DNA of 64,000 nucleotides. Origin: Pseudomonas sp. JAI120. GTDB lineage: Bacteria > Pseudomonadota > Gammaproteobacteria > Pseudomonadales > Pseudomonadaceae. The translations under genes and the position numbers were made by a program. Positions 42,163 to 51,588 of the stretch are shown here, in pieces (position 1 is the first letter of the stretch; each line of letters opens with the position of its first letter). Below the pieces are notes generated by a model. It saw only the letters and a list, made by a program, of their open reading frames with translations, did not search any database and was not told the DNA's origin. The DNA lies in NCBI RefSeq assembly GCF_014207255.1, contig NZ_JACHCZ010000006.1, positions 124,001 through 188,000 of the forward strand. Reading direction: 5' to 3'.

Positions 42163-44913
42163 TTAAGTAGCGATTCCACGGGCCTTGTCAATGCGCTCTG
42201 CTACCTGGTAAGCCGCTTCCAACTCCGAGAAGCCGTTTTCCTGCATCAGCGTCCAGCGCTCGGCTTTTTCCTCGGGCTCCGTCATGGCCAGGGCGAGATA
42301 GAGGCTGGGCGGTACGGCCCGAAACAGTGTTTCAAGTTTTTTCGACAGCACGACTCCCTCAGTGTACTTCCCCGGCTCCTTACTGGCAGAGAGCAGCAAG
42401 GCTTTCTGCGCGGGCGTTAGCTTTTTAAATCGTGCGATTTCCTCAATCTCCGCGGGTGGCATATTCAAACAAATCCACCATTCGATCATGTTGAGCATGG
42501 TCTGCGCAGCCGTGGGAAAATCGGCAAGGTTTTGCGTGGCGAGCCAGAACCAAGCGCCGAGCTTGCGCCACATCTTGGTCCCCTTGACCACGAATGGCGC
42601 CAGCAGCGGGTTCTTGGTGATGATATGGCCCTCGTCGGTGACCATGATGATCGGTCGGCCTAGGTACTGGTCGCGCTCGGCAAGGTTGTTCACGGTGTTC
42701 ATCAGGCTGATGTAGCTGATGGACATCTGTGCCTCGTAGCCTTCGCGAGCGTAAGTGGCGAGATCGACAATGGTCACATCGCTCTCGGGCCAAGGCGTGC
42801 CCTCGCGATCGAACAGTTCACCCTCGAAACCCTGGCAAAACAGGTCGATGGACTCGCCCATTTCCTGTGCACGCTCGCGACGCTTCTCCGGCAAGTGCGG
42901 GTCGGAGGCGACGCGCAGCAAGGCGTGGCGCACGTCGCGGGTCAGCACTTGACGGCCCGCGGTGACGCAGGTTTGCGCCGCATCGAGAATACACTCGCGA
43001 ATCAAGCTACGATCAGCTCGACTCAGTCGCGCCTCTTCCTTGGCCTCGCCGCCGGTGATCATCAGGCGAGCGGTGATTTCCAACTCGCCGAGAACATCGC
43101 GCTGGTCTTCGCGACTGGCTACTGCTTCATCATCCCACTTATCAATGGAAAGACTCGCCACCTGATCTGGTTGTTCGACCAAGCGCCAGGCATCGCCGAA
43201 TGGGGCGAGACTGACCGGGGCGCCAGGTTTCAATTGGACCTTGTTGATCGACAAGCCCTGTGTGGCGAAGTAGTCGCCCTGCAGGCCGAACGAGTTGCCA
43301 GCCTCTACGATAAATAGGCGAGGGCGGTATATAGCCATGATCTGCATCAACAAGGTGACTAGGGTCGCTGACTTGCCGGCGCCGGTGGGGCCGAATAACA
43401 GCAGATGGCCGTTCATAGCCCGGTCTAAACGTGACAACGGATCAAAGCTCAAAGGCGAACCACCACGATTAAACAGCGTGATACCCGGGTGGCCGGTGCC
43501 AGTGCTGCGGCCCCAGACTGGAACGAGGTTTGCCAGGTGTTGGGCGAACATCAGGCGTGTGTACCAGTTACGTGTGTCGCAGGCTGGGTTGTAAGCCATC
43601 GGTAACCAACGCAGGTAGCTGTTGCAGGCGGCGACTTCATCGCCCTCACGCACCGGTTGTAGCCCTGCACCCAGCAGCGCGTTCGTCAGGCCGACTGAGC
43701 GTTGGTGCAACTGCTGTTCATCGTGACCGCGCACATAAAATGCCAGGGTGCCGCGGTACAGCTTGTGCTGTCGGCCAATGATCGCACGAGCCTCTTCAAC
43801 ATCCTGACGGGCCTGAGTCGAAGCCAAGTTTTCACCAATGGCTTTGCGTGCCAAGCGGTTTAACTGATCCTCGAGTACATCCTGTGGTTTGACCACCAGG
43901 GTCAGGCTCATCACTGTGCCTTCGGGTAATTGATCGAACAGCGCATTCACCGCGTCTCCCTTGCGGATTTCGCCAGTGAGTTGACCAATCAATGGCGCCC
44001 GGCGCAGTTTATCTACCACCATGACCCGGTGGGGCTGATCATCAAAAAGCCAGAGTCCATGCTGCACGTCCGAACGCGGTTCGTTGAAGAACAACCGTTC
44101 GGCAAAGTCGTGATCGAAGGGCAGTTCCAGCGACTCGCCTTCGCCGGACTCTGGATAGGCCACGCGGCTGTAGAAATCTTCGGGCGATTCATCTGTGAGC
44201 TTGGGGGCTGGATTGAACCAGGGCAATAACCAAGCATACAAACCTCGGCCATCGACTCGCGTCGATTGCACCCCGCACGCCTGCAACGAAACAGCGATAC
44301 GTTCGCAAGTTTGTTGCAGCGATTGCACTGGGTTGAGTCCCGCCTCCTCACCGTCAGACTCAAGCCAGCGATAGATCACCAATCGCACCCGACGGTTATT
44401 TCCTCGCCAGGGCAGGCGCGTGACTGCCTTATCCTCGAACAGGCCGCCGGGCTTGGAGATGGCTTTCAGATGTCGGCGAATAAGTTCCAGGTACGCTTCG
44501 GTGAAAACCGTGCCTCGGGCGCTGTCATGAATATAGTCGGTGAGCCGGGTCAGGTAGGGGGTGAAGTCGTTGTCGTCCTGGCAGAAAAACTGCGCCACCC
44601 AAGGCGCTTGATCCAGCTCATCAAAGCTATCCTGCAGGGCATCTTCGAGGGCATCGCGGGCTGCCATTAGCCAATCGGGTTCGCGCCCTTCGGTGCCTAT
44701 GGGCAGTAGCTCGAAAACCGCACCCACAGAGCGATTGTCATCTAGTAGAAAACACTGCTCGGTGTCGAGGTATTCGACCCACGGTAGGTGGTCGGTGAAG
44801 CTGGGATTGTGCGCATAGAGCGCAGCTTCATCGGCCAGTGTGGCGCGGGGGCGCAATGGGGTGCGCCAGGCTTTCCAGGCATAAGTGCGGTTCCCCGCAT
44901 CGTTGCTACACAT
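42163..44913 (-). CDS. VirB4-like conjugative transfer ATPase (TIGR03744 type)
   Basis: A 916-residue ATPase. Walker A is GPTGAGKS (about residues 507-514), Walker B lies in PIIMVTDEGHIITKNP, and ATQNLADFPTAAQTMLNMIE is the conserved motif after it. The N-terminal half corresponds to the CagE/TrbE/VirB domain. The enzyme powers pilus biogenesis and substrate transfer. The start overlaps the stop of the lipoprotein gene by one base (ATGTAA region at 44911-44915). It is intact. Normal downstream partners (DsbC-like and TIGR03757) are missing; the cargo follows. Confidence 0.92.
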   Translation of the reverse strand: MCSNDAGNRTYAWKAWRTPLRPRATLADEAALYAHNPSFTDHLPWVEYLDTEQCFLLDDNRSVGAVFELLPIGTEGREPDWLMAARDALEDALQDSFDELDQAPWVAQFFCQDDNDFTPYLTRLTDYIHDSARGTVFTEAYLELIRRHLKAISKPGGLFEDKAVTRLPWRGNNRRVRLVIYRWLESDGEEAGLNPVQSLQQTCERIAVSLQACGVQSTRVDGRGLYAWLLPWFNPAPKLTDESPEDFYSRVAYPESGEGESLELPFDHDFAERLFFNEPRSDVQHGLWLFDDQPHRVMVVDKLRRAPLIGQLTGEIRKGDAVNALFDQLPEGTVMSLTLVVKPQDVLEDQLNRLARKAIGENLASTQARQDVEEARAIIGRQHKLYRGTLAFYVRGHDEQQLHQRSVGLTNALLGAGLQPVREGDEVAACNSYLRWLPMAYNPACDTRNWYTRLMFAQHLANLVPVWGRSTGTGHPGITLFNRGGSPLSFDPLSRLDRAMNGHLLLFGPTGAGKSATLVTLLMQIMAIYRPRLFIVEAGNSFGLQGDYFATQGLSINKVQLKPGAPVSLAPFGDAWRLVEQPDQVASLSIDKWDDEAVASREDQRDVLGELEITARLMITGGEAKEEARLSRADRSLIRECILDAAQTCVTAGRQVLTRDVRHALLRVASDPHLPEKRRERAQEMGESIDLFCQGFEGELFDREGTPWPESDVTIVDLATYAREGYEAQMSISYISLMNTVNNLAERDQYLGRPIIMVTDEGHIITKNPLLAPFVVKGTKMWRKLGAWFWLATQNLADFPTAAQTMLNMIEWWICLNMPPAEIEEIARFKKLTPAQKALLLSASKEPGKYTEGVVLSKKLETLFRAVPPSLYLALAMTEPEEKAERWTLMQENGFSELEAAYQVAERIDKARGIAT

Positions 44914-45329
44914 TACAGATCTTCCTGACGTTCACCCGGCAGTGCGTACTGCACCCGTTGGTAGAATGGAAAGACGGTGGAGTACCCCGGTACTGGTGCC
45001 TGCTCGGTACCACTCAGATGCGGATACACGTACATCACCAAATCAGGATTGGGCAGGCGAGGGAACAGGTTGCGAATTTCATTCGCTGCTGTACGCGTAT
45101 ACGGTTCCTGGAGCGCAGCGGAGAGATCTGTTTGAGCCAACGGGCGACGCAACTGTTGCCGAGCATCCAACAGTTGCTGCTGAGTACCCTGTGAGCCGGC
45201 GCCGTTCCAGATGTCCAGCATGGTTTGCTCGCCATGCGGCAAAAGTGTGTCCTTGTCGGTGGAACACCCCGTCAGGACCCAGCAGAGCAAGCTAATCCAG
45301 ATCAGATAGAGACGTAGGATCTTTTTCAT
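44913..45329 (-). CDS. Conjugative transfer lipoprotein (TIGR03751 type)
   Basis: A 138-residue lipoprotein. Signal sequence and lipobox IWISLLCWVLTGCS (Cys about residue 22) followed by a charged N-terminal tail; the conserved body contains LLDARQQLRRPLAQTDLSAA and PRLPNPDLVMYVYPHLSG. ATG 45329 begins MKKILRLYLIW with the expected basic n-region; upstream in-frame starts would destroy the signal peptide. It sits between the TIGR03752 and VirB4 genes and overlaps both. Likely an outer-membrane core component analogous to VirB7/TraV. Confidence 0.85.
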   Translation of the reverse strand: MKKILRLYLIWISLLCWVLTGCSTDKDTLLPHGEQTMLDIWNGAGSQGTQQQLLDARQQLRRPLAQTDLSAALQEPYTRTAANEIRNLFPRLPNPDLVMYVYPHLSGTEQAPVPGYSTVFPFYQRVQYALPGERQEDL

Positions 45330-46809
45330 GGCGAACGCTCCGGCCCTTAGGCTCGTAGTCGATGGTGATCTCATGGTCGAGGTGAAGGGCGACTTCTGCT
45401 GCCGGTGGTACGTACACGGCAGCAAAGGCTTCGCCATACAGTCTGTTGACCCACTCTCGAATGTCGCTGGCCCCACCACTGAGAATTGAGGTCAGTGCGC
45501 TATTACCACTGTTGTTAGTGACCCCGAAGGCACTGCCGCCCGAGCTGATCACGCTGCTGTTGTTTTGCTCATTCCCGAGCAGGGCGGCGACGCCAGCGCC
45601 GGCAGCAGTGATCAGGCTCTGACTACCGAGGTACTGTTGGGCGTTCGAGCGGCGGTCGCCGGCGATGCAGGGAATACCATACGGATCGGACAGGTAACCA
45701 AGTCCACCGCGGATCTTGTCGGTGTTTGAGCTCTGGGTGGTGGAGGCATTGCGGCTGGATACCGCTTTCGGCTGAGGCACCGTGCGGATGGTGCCATCGG
45801 TAAACACAAAAGTGATCGACTCGACCTGTCCGCGTACGCAGGACAGCGTCCAATCACCGGATGCCGTGCCGCTCATTACGGCACCTGCGATCTCTGGCAG
45901 GTCGATGCCGTTGGCCGTCAGGTTCTCCGGACCGACCAGCACCTTGAATGGATAGGGATCGTTCACGGTGCCATCCACCGGGAGTCGGCCAATCAGCGCG
46001 GTCATGGCGACCGAGCCCATCAATGTCGCATTTTCGGGAATGGTATAGACGGGCTTCGCACCTTCGGTACGATCACCGGATCGCGTCAGGTCACGCTCAC
46101 CCTTGGTGACCTCGCGTAACTGCTTCTGGCTGCGGTCGATGGCATTGTCCTTCAAACCCTCCAGCGAGTTGAAGGCAGTAGGCAGGCTCGATGTGGAGGA
46201 GGTCTTGGTTTCGCCTCGGGCTTCGGTGGGGGGAGCATCCGAGGGCTCAATCCACTGCAGCGCATCATTGGCAGAATGCTGTCCTTCGAACTGAGCGCTG
46301 TCGCCCGGCTCAAGCCCCAATCCGACCGGCATGTCCTTGCCTTTGCCGGCCAGCCCCGACAACTGCTCTTGTAATTGCGTCAGCAGACCGCGAGCCTGAC
46401 GACTGTCTTGTTCCGCTTTGAGGCGTGCTTCATTGGCTTGTCGGCGGCCTTCGTCTACCTGCTGGGTCACACTGCCAAGTGCCGTCTGAATACGCGAGTC
46501 GACGCTGTTTTCCCGCTCACGTAGACGGTTGTTTTCCGTTTGCAGTGAATCATTGTGTTTCTTCAAACCGAGCATGTCGCTGCGCATGGCCTTCACTTGG
46601 CCTACCAAGGTGGCGACCGTGTCGCGTGGGGTATCGCCCGCAATACCGAGCGACTTGGCTTGCTCGGCAGATAATTGAATATCGCCCTGATCAACTGGGT
46701 GCTCTGGAGAAGGCGTGCTGCCTCCCGCGACCCAGCTTTTCATGATGATCAGTACCACGCCCAGCAGCGCAGCCGGTACCAGCCATTTGAGCAAGGCGTT
46801 AGCCTTCAT
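45292..46809 (-). CDS. Conjugative transfer protein, TIGR03752 type (TraB/VirB10-like)
   Basis: A 505-residue protein. One N-terminal membrane helix (LLKWLVPAALLGVVLIIMKS), a coiled coil (about 75-150, LKKHNDSLQTENNRLRE), then a proline/serine linker and a C-terminal domain with LMGSVAMTALIGRLPVDGTV and NDPYPFKVLVGPENLTANGI, as in TraB/VirB10. It bridges inner and outer membrane. ATG 46809 gives the membrane anchor at the start. The 3' end overlaps the lipoprotein gene by 38 bp. Confidence 0.88.
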   Translation of the reverse strand: MKANALLKWLVPAALLGVVLIIMKSWVAGGSTPSPEHPVDQGDIQLSAEQAKSLGIAGDTPRDTVATLVGQVKAMRSDMLGLKKHNDSLQTENNRLRERENSVDSRIQTALGSVTQQVDEGRRQANEARLKAEQDSRQARGLLTQLQEQLSGLAGKGKDMPVGLGLEPGDSAQFEGQHSANDALQWIEPSDAPPTEARGETKTSSTSSLPTAFNSLEGLKDNAIDRSQKQLREVTKGERDLTRSGDRTEGAKPVYTIPENATLMGSVAMTALIGRLPVDGTVNDPYPFKVLVGPENLTANGIDLPEIAGAVMSGTASGDWTLSCVRGQVESITFVFTDGTIRTVPQPKAVSSRNASTTQSSNTDKIRGGLGYLSDPYGIPCIAGDRRSNAQQYLGSQSLITAAGAGVAALLGNEQNNSSVISSGGSAFGVTNNSGNSALTSILSGGASDIREWVNRLYGEAFAAVYVPPAAEVALHLDHEITIDYEPKGRSVRHEKDPTSLSDLD

Positions 46810-47611
46810 CGTCAGCACCTCGCGCAACGGGCGGAAGCATCAGGGCGTGTTCGAGGCCGGCACCGCGAGTGATGAGGTAGGCAATCGTGGTGTCTTCCGC
46901 ACTGCCGACCGGCCCGAGGAAAGCATGCTGGAAGGTCCCGGAGAACAGTTTTGCCTGAAGCTGACGCGGATCTAGTTGCACCGTCGCTGTACCTCGATTG
47001 CGCAACTTCACGGCCGTCACCCAATAGTCACCGAGCCGCCAGGCGGCGATGGGTGTGCTGGAAATGTTTTCGCTCGGTAGCAGGGTCGGCAGTTCGGTGC
47101 GCAGCTTGAGCGGCACGCGCCGTACGCCGGGCAGGGATTCGACGGTGCGCAGCGGGCCGTACAGGCTTTGCGCGGCGTAGCGCGTCAAAGCGGCCGGGAT
47201 CGGCGTACGTTCTGGAACAGGGACGGTGCTCGATTCAGACTCGATAGCTTGCATCGGAGCATTCTTGAGAATACGCACGGGCTCCAGGGGTTGATCGCCA
47301 GGCGTGGCCGCGATATCCAAGAGGATGATCTCGCCCGTCTTGACCGATTGCAGTTGCAGTCGTGTCGGTGCAATGGCTTCCGACGCGCGCAGGTACAGTG
47401 TGCCTCCGGTTGATTGCACACGCAGTTTATCCTTCAGGGTGGAAGGCACGCCGACACGAACAGCTTCGTCGACAAAGACCACTCGTTCCTGATTGATCAC
47501 CAGTGGGACCGCGAGCGGTAGGCGCTCCCAGTGCATCAGTTCGACGGCCTGCGCTGCAGCGCCCGATAGCATTAGTGTGAGGGTGAGTCCCAGGGTAGAA
47601 ATCTGCTTCAT
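46799..47611 (-). CDS. Conjugative transfer protein, TIGR03749 type (TraK-like)
   Basis: A 270-residue secreted protein with signal peptide LGLTLTLMLSGAAAQAV and beta-rich body (VELMHWERLPLAVPLVINQE, LYLRASEAIAPTRLQLQS). The C-terminal part GTATVQLDPRQLQAKLFSGT and VGSAEDTTIAYLITRG is characteristic. Placed before TIGR03752, it corresponds to TraK/VirB9 of the outer-membrane complex. Overlaps the next gene start by 11 bp and the previous stop by 4 bp. Confidence 0.88.
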   Translation of the reverse strand: MKQISTLGLTLTLMLSGAAAQAVELMHWERLPLAVPLVINQERVVFVDEAVRVGVPSTLKDKLRVQSTGGTLYLRASEAIAPTRLQLQSVKTGEIILLDIAATPGDQPLEPVRILKNAPMQAIESESSTVPVPERTPIPAALTRYAAQSLYGPLRTVESLPGVRRVPLKLRTELPTLLPSENISSTPIAAWRLGDYWVTAVKLRNRGTATVQLDPRQLQAKLFSGTFQHAFLGPVGSAEDTTIAYLITRGAGLEHALMLPPVARGADDEG

Positions 47612-48249
47612 GGCTCACCTCCAGGCAGGAAGATTTTTTGCGGCGTACCCTGATAGCAATCCAGTGCAAGGCCCCACTTATTGCGTTCGGGGTCCAGATC
47701 GAAACGCACCACCCGTAACGGATAGCGCACGACCACCCGTTTCACCGGTTCGGCGGCGTAATACTCATCAGCGTTGAGGTCGAGTGTGACCAACCAACTG
47801 TCGCGATCGAGTTGCTTGACCCGCAGTTCCGGATCTTCACTGTAGCCTCGGCCTAGAATTTCGTAGACGCCACGCACCCGTTGACGCAGTTCGCCGGCGG
47901 CCTTGCGATACTCGTAGTCGCCGTCGAGGAAGGCCTTGCAGGCAGGTGTCAGGTAGGACTGCAAGCCATAGATGGCGCGGCGATAATCCTGCTCGCCATC
48001 CGAGGGCCAGCGGTTGAGTTGGCCAAAGATGTACAGGGCAAAGGCATACACATTCTCTGGGGGAACATCCCACCACTTGCGCGTGCTGCCCGAGCGCAGA
48101 TCAGGGGGTACATGCACGGTCAGATCGGTCGGTGCTGAGCGCCAGCCATACCATAGTCCGGCGCTGAGCAGGGCGAGCATCACTATCGCCAGACGCAGGC
48201 TGCAGATATGAGCCTGTTGGGCATCGACCTTGTTTCGAAATCGACTCAT
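47608..48249 (-). CDS. Conjugative transfer protein, TIGR03746 type (TraE-like)
   Basis: A 213-residue protein with one N-terminal membrane helix (LRLAIVMLALLSAGLWYGW) and a periplasmic domain: PENVYAFALYIFGQLNRWPS, DGEQDYRRAIYGLQSYLTPA. ATG 48249 gives the proper cytoplasmic n-region; longer readings to 48555 are spurious. It is the TraE/VirB5-8-like inner-membrane component. The start overlaps the TIGR03750 stop by 4 bp. Confidence 0.88.
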   Translation of the reverse strand: MSRFRNKVDAQQAHICSLRLAIVMLALLSAGLWYGWRSAPTDLTVHVPPDLRSGSTRKWWDVPPENVYAFALYIFGQLNRWPSDGEQDYRRAIYGLQSYLTPACKAFLDGDYEYRKAAGELRQRVRGVYEILGRGYSEDPELRVKQLDRDSWLVTLDLNADEYYAAEPVKRVVVRYPLRVVRFDLDPERNKWGLALDCYQGTPQKIFLPGGEP

Positions 48250-48659
48250 GGCTGCCACCGGGACAGGGCAGGGCGCAGTCGACGCGAACGGCGAACTGTC
48301 CAGGCACCGGAGTGGAGAATCAAACTTCCACGCCCCAGGCGCCAACGGCTGGCGAGTATCCATTCGAGCTTGCGGTACAACCAGGTCTCCGGACGAGCCC
48401 GTTTGGCCCGACGCAGTAGTGTGCCCCCGATCAATAAAACCACTGTCATGCCTGCGATCATGCTGGTCGGTGCCACGGCAATCGAGGCGGTGACGATCGC
48501 CAGAGGAATGCCCACCAGTAAGCCAATGACGGCGCCGGTGCCTAGGGCTACCCACATTTCATCATTGGTTAAACCGCGCAATACAGCTGGATCACGATTG
48601 AGTCGCTCTGGCAGAAAGACCAAAGTGCCGTCGGCAAGACGTTCGATAGTGTCGTTCAT
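48246..48659 (-). CDS. Conjugative transfer protein, TIGR03750 type (TraL-like)
   Basis: A 137-residue membrane protein: the conserved N-terminus MNDTIERLADGTLVFLPERL, NRDPAVLRGLTNDEMWVALG, two membrane helices (GAVIGLLVGIPLAIVTASIA, MIAGMTVVLLIGGTLL) and a basic tail ending in YRKLEW. Corresponds to TraL/VirB3. In the same operon with a 7-bp gap to the TIGR03745 gene. Confidence 0.88.
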   Translation of the reverse strand: MNDTIERLADGTLVFLPERLNRDPAVLRGLTNDEMWVALGTGAVIGLLVGIPLAIVTASIAVAPTSMIAGMTVVLLIGGTLLRRAKRARPETWLYRKLEWILASRWRLGRGSLILHSGAWTVRRSRRLRPALSRWQP

Positions 48660-48666
48660 GCCAACC

Positions 48667-49038
48667 TCACAGAATCGCGGCAGCCTTGGTGAGAAACCAG
48701 ATGATGATCACCACCAACAGGGCGCCGATACCGACTACCGCGCCGAGGTCTTTCCAGGTCTTGCGCTGGTTTTGGACATCGGCGAATACAGTCAGGGAAT
48801 GCCAAGCCACGCCGAGAAACGCGAGCAGGGCAATCAGCAGGCCTAGTAGAATGCCGGCGTCGTAGGCGTAGTTTTTGATCGTCTCGATCAATCCGGAACC
48901 TTCGCCTCGGGAAGGCGCCTCCATGGTCGGTAGCTCGGCAAAAGCTAGGCCTGGACCAAGGACTAGCAGCAGACCTATTAAGCGTTGGCTTGCACGATCA
49001 CGCAGGTTGTTTTTAAGGGGGACAAGGCACTTGAGCAT
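48667..49038 (-). CDS. Conjugative transfer region membrane protein, TIGR03745 type
   Basis: A 123-residue protein with a signal peptide (RLIGLLLVLGPGLAFAELP), a short glycine-rich part, and two membrane helices (DAGILLGLLIALLAFLGVAW, VVGIGALLVVIIIWFLTKAA). This resembles the pilin/VirB2-type subunit arrangement, so it may be the conjugative pilin or a pilin-like membrane protein. Start ATG 49038 is set by the signal peptide. Confidence 0.85.
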   Translation of the reverse strand: MLKCLVPLKNNLRDRASQRLIGLLLVLGPGLAFAELPTMEAPSRGEGSGLIETIKNYAYDAGILLGLLIALLAFLGVAWHSLTVFADVQNQRKTWKDLGAVVGIGALLVVIIIWFLTKAAAIL

Positions 49039-49055
49039 GATGGCGATCTCCGATG

Positions 49056-49295
49056 TTAGGACAGGGTGAAGAACATCAAAATCAGCAAGGTAAGCAGTAC
49101 GCGCGCAGCGCTTCCGCCGAAGGCTCCAAAACGCACATTGCCGGTGGCCCAACCTCGGTAAGCGGTCCACATCACCCAGGCACACCACAGCAAAGCCAGG
49201 ACGAGAACCAAGGACAGCCACAGTGTCAAGCTGCTCTGTGCCGAGAAGCCGGAAGCGTTTTGAAAGGCGGCGGTCTGGGCGTCAGTCATGCTCAT
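49056..49295 (-). CDS. ICE membrane protein, TIGR03758 type
   Basis: A 79-residue protein with two membrane helices (LTLWLSLVLVLALLWCAWVM, ARVLLTLLILMFFTLS) separated by a short basic loop. Start MSMTDAQTAAFQNASG; a second ATG two codons later is possible. It overlaps the RAQPRD gene stop by 4 bp. Small membrane component of the transfer apparatus; its exact role is unknown. Confidence 0.85.
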   Translation of the reverse strand: MSMTDAQTAAFQNASGFSAQSSLTLWLSLVLVLALLWCAWVMWTAYRGWATGNVRFGAFGGSAARVLLTLLILMFFTLS

Positions 49296-49627
49296 GGCGA
49301 GGACTCTGCGTATGGTGTGTCGAGACGGTATTCTCCGACCAGCTCAGTGGCGTCGCGGGGTTGAGCGCGGGAGGGGGAGAGATAGTCCTGCACACCCTGG
49401 CGGATGCGCTGGATGTCTTCTGTTAGGCGGGGATAGTCAAAGCGGTAACGCTCCACTGATCCAGTCGAACTAGCTATCTGGGCTCGTATTGCAAGATGTT
49501 CGATCGCATCAAATTGCTGCAAAATCAGACTCAACTGATCCTGTTCATGAGCAGATGCGGCATAGCTGCCACTATTGAACGTGGTCAGTAGGAGCAGACA
49601 GCAGATTCGGCAAAATACAGTTGGCAT
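49292..49627 (-). CDS. RAQPRD family ICE protein
   Basis: A 111-residue exported protein with signal peptide (MPTVFCRICCLLLLTTF) and the eponymous motif RAQPRD near the C-terminus (SPSRAQPRDATELVGEYR). Start ATG 49627 gives a compact signal peptide; an ATG at 49660 would add 11 residues. It is the first gene of the transfer segment after the chemoreceptor insertion, so it must have its own promoter or rely on read-through. Confidence 0.88.
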   Translation of the reverse strand: MPTVFCRICCLLLLTTFNSGSYAASAHEQDQLSLILQQFDAIEHLAIRAQIASSTGSVERYRFDYPRLTEDIQRIRQGVQDYLSPSRAQPRDATELVGEYRLDTPYAESSP

Positions 49628-49965
49628 GTGGGTAGCCCATTTGGTAATTGGGGCTAGCATCCAACTGACGGCTAGGGCTCAGCAGTAAAAAACACGAAAC
49701 ACGCTGCGTCATTTTATTTCGTTACAGGCGCCGATCATGTAGCGAGCTTGGTCATAGCGTTTAAGCTCGTCTCCATGCTTAAGTGCTTCCAGCTACTTGG
49801 CGGTGGCGCTACGCGCAGTCCGCGAAAGTAAGACTGCGCGTAGTACGTTTCAACATCCGTGTGGGCGGCCGCAGATGGGTTCTGGTCACGGCAATGCATG
49901 GTTGTAAAGGAGGAGGACAGGCCATAGTCGGGCCAGATCACGGTGCATGATCGGCCCTCTCACCA
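49628..49965. other. Gap between the RAQPRD gene and the chemoreceptor gene with a 12-bp inverted repeat
   Basis: No convincing gene. CTACGCGCAGTC (49809-49820) and GACTGCGCGTAG (49832-49843) form a perfect 12-bp stem with an 11-nt loop, 120 bp beyond the chemoreceptor stop. No T run follows on either side, so it is not a classical terminator; it may be a repeat-element remnant or a transcript-stabilising hairpin. Confidence 0.55.
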
Positions 49966-51588
49966 CTACAGCTGAAACTTGCTCACTTCCTGCTGAAGGC
50001 TGGTAGCGAGCTTCTTCAAGCCACCGCTGGTCTTGAGCAGTTCTTGCACTGATACGTTGTTCATTTCCGCCATTTGCGCGGTGCGCTCAACATTGCGGGC
50101 AACGTCCTGGCTGGCCGCAGTTTGCTCACGCAGCGCGAAGGAAATCTGATCGACGACCTGCAGCACTTTTCCCGAGCTGTCACGGATCTCGACGATAGCG
50201 GCGCCGGCGGTACTTGCCGTTTCCACGCCCTGATTCACTTCCAGTACACCACCGCGCATGCTTTCGACGGTATCGCGCACGCCAGCCTGGATTTTCTCGA
50301 TCATGACCGCGATCTCTTGCGTCGACTTACCCGTATTCTGTGCAAGCAGGCGCACCTCATCGGCCACCACGGCAAATCCGCGACCTTGCTCGCCCGCCCT
50401 AGCCGCCTCGATGGCGGCGTTAAGCGCCAGCAGGTTGGTTTGGTCGGCAATGCCTTGAATCACGCTGATGATTGAGGAAATCTGCTCGGAATGCTGGCCC
50501 AACCCCGCCACCTGGGTGGAGGAGTGCTGCACGGTCCTGGCAATGCCGTTCATGCTGGACAGTGTATTCTCGATGACTCGCGCACCGTTTTGGGATTGCT
50601 GGCCCGAACGGCTAGCAAGTTGGTGGGCCTCATCGGCGTTTTCGGACACGTGATGGATGCTGACGGTCAATTCTTCAATGGTGGCAGCCATCATCGACGC
50701 CGACGTCGACTGTTCCTGAATCGCGCTAGAGAGTTGCTCTGACGCTCCTGAAATTTGTTGCACGGAAACCATCAGTTCATTCGCGGCCTGGCTGATCTGT
50801 TGAATCATTTCCCGTAGGCGTTTCTGCATGCGGTCGAAGGCTTTGGGCAGCTCGTCATGGCTGCTGGTGTCGATCACTGTATCCAGTTTTCCGTTGGCAA
50901 TCGCGGTAGCAGCATCAATCGCCAATTGCAACCGCCGGGTGGTACTGCGCCCCAGCGTAGCCGCTAGAATCAACGATAGGATTGCCGTCGAAGCCCCGCC
51001 CAGTATCAGAATCGTGAGGGCGAGACGTTTGGCATCGAGCATTTCCTGGCTTCTCGTCGCCAGCAATGTGTTCTCGGCGGCGGTGATTTCGGCCAGCGTC
51101 TCGCGCATGCCGTCCATCTTGGCTTTATCTGCACCGGAGGTGATGCGAGTGTCTAGCTCGTCGTCAGGCATATTGCGCGCCGTCAGGCTTCTGCGCAGAG
51201 CTATAATTGGATCGATGTTTTCAGCGAGCCAACGCTTTTGTGTGTCGCCCAAAGAAGCCAACCGCTGCTGCTGTGCCGGATTATCCGCCGTCAAACGTTT
51301 GAGCAGGTCCAATTGCTCTGAAAAGCGCTTTCCGCCCTCCACTAACGGCTCTAAAAAGGTATCTTTTGAAGTTATGACGAAACCCCGCATACCGGTTTCG
51401 ATATTGATCAATTGTTCGAGCGCCGATTGGGCAGCGCTGATGACTTGATAGGTATGAAGGTTACTATTTGTAGCATCCTCCACTGCTTCGAAGCCTTTAT
51501 AAGCACTCGCCACCAGCATACCGATCAGTATAACTACTGTTGTGAAGCTTAAATAAAGTTTTTGCGAGATGCTCAGTTTTTCGAACAT
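49966..51588 (-). CDS. Methyl-accepting chemotaxis protein with CHASE3-like sensor
   Basis: A 540-residue chemoreceptor. Membrane helix 1 ([20 protein letters not shown], about 11-30); a periplasmic four-helix domain with the CHASE3 pattern ([20 protein letters not shown], about 63-82); membrane helix 2 (about 190-211); HAMP (about 212-264); and the signalling domain with its hairpin tip [20 protein letters not shown] and [20 protein letters not shown]. No CheR-binding pentapeptide at the C-terminus. It interrupts the conjugation operon between RAQPRD and TIGR03747 genes, a cargo position. The ligand is unknown. Confidence 0.92.
   Translation of the reverse strand: MFEKLSISQKLYLSFTTVVILIGMLVASAYKGFEAVEDATNSNLHTYQVISAAQSALEQLINIETGMRGFVITSKDTFLEPLVEGGKRFSEQLDLLKRLTADNPAQQQRLASLGDTQKRWLAENIDPIIALRRSLTARNMPDDELDTRITSGADKAKMDGMRETLAEITAAENTLLATRSQEMLDAKRLALTILILGGASTAILSLILAATLGRSTTRRLQLAIDAATAIANGKLDTVIDTSSHDELPKAFDRMQKRLREMIQQISQAANELMVSVQQISGASEQLSSAIQEQSTSASMMAATIEELTVSIHHVSENADEAHQLASRSGQQSQNGARVIENTLSSMNGIARTVQHSSTQVAGLGQHSEQISSIISVIQGIADQTNLLALNAAIEAARAGEQGRGFAVVADEVRLLAQNTGKSTQEIAVMIEKIQAGVRDTVESMRGGVLEVNQGVETASTAGAAIVEIRDSSGKVLQVVDQISFALREQTAASQDVARNVERTAQMAEMNNVSVQELLKTSGGLKKLATSLQQEVSKFQL

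Noticed and set aside
49735-49941. Minus-strand frame of 68 residues between RAQPRD and chemoreceptor genes
   Set aside because: It runs through the 12-bp inverted repeat, has no ribosome-binding site and no recognisable domain.
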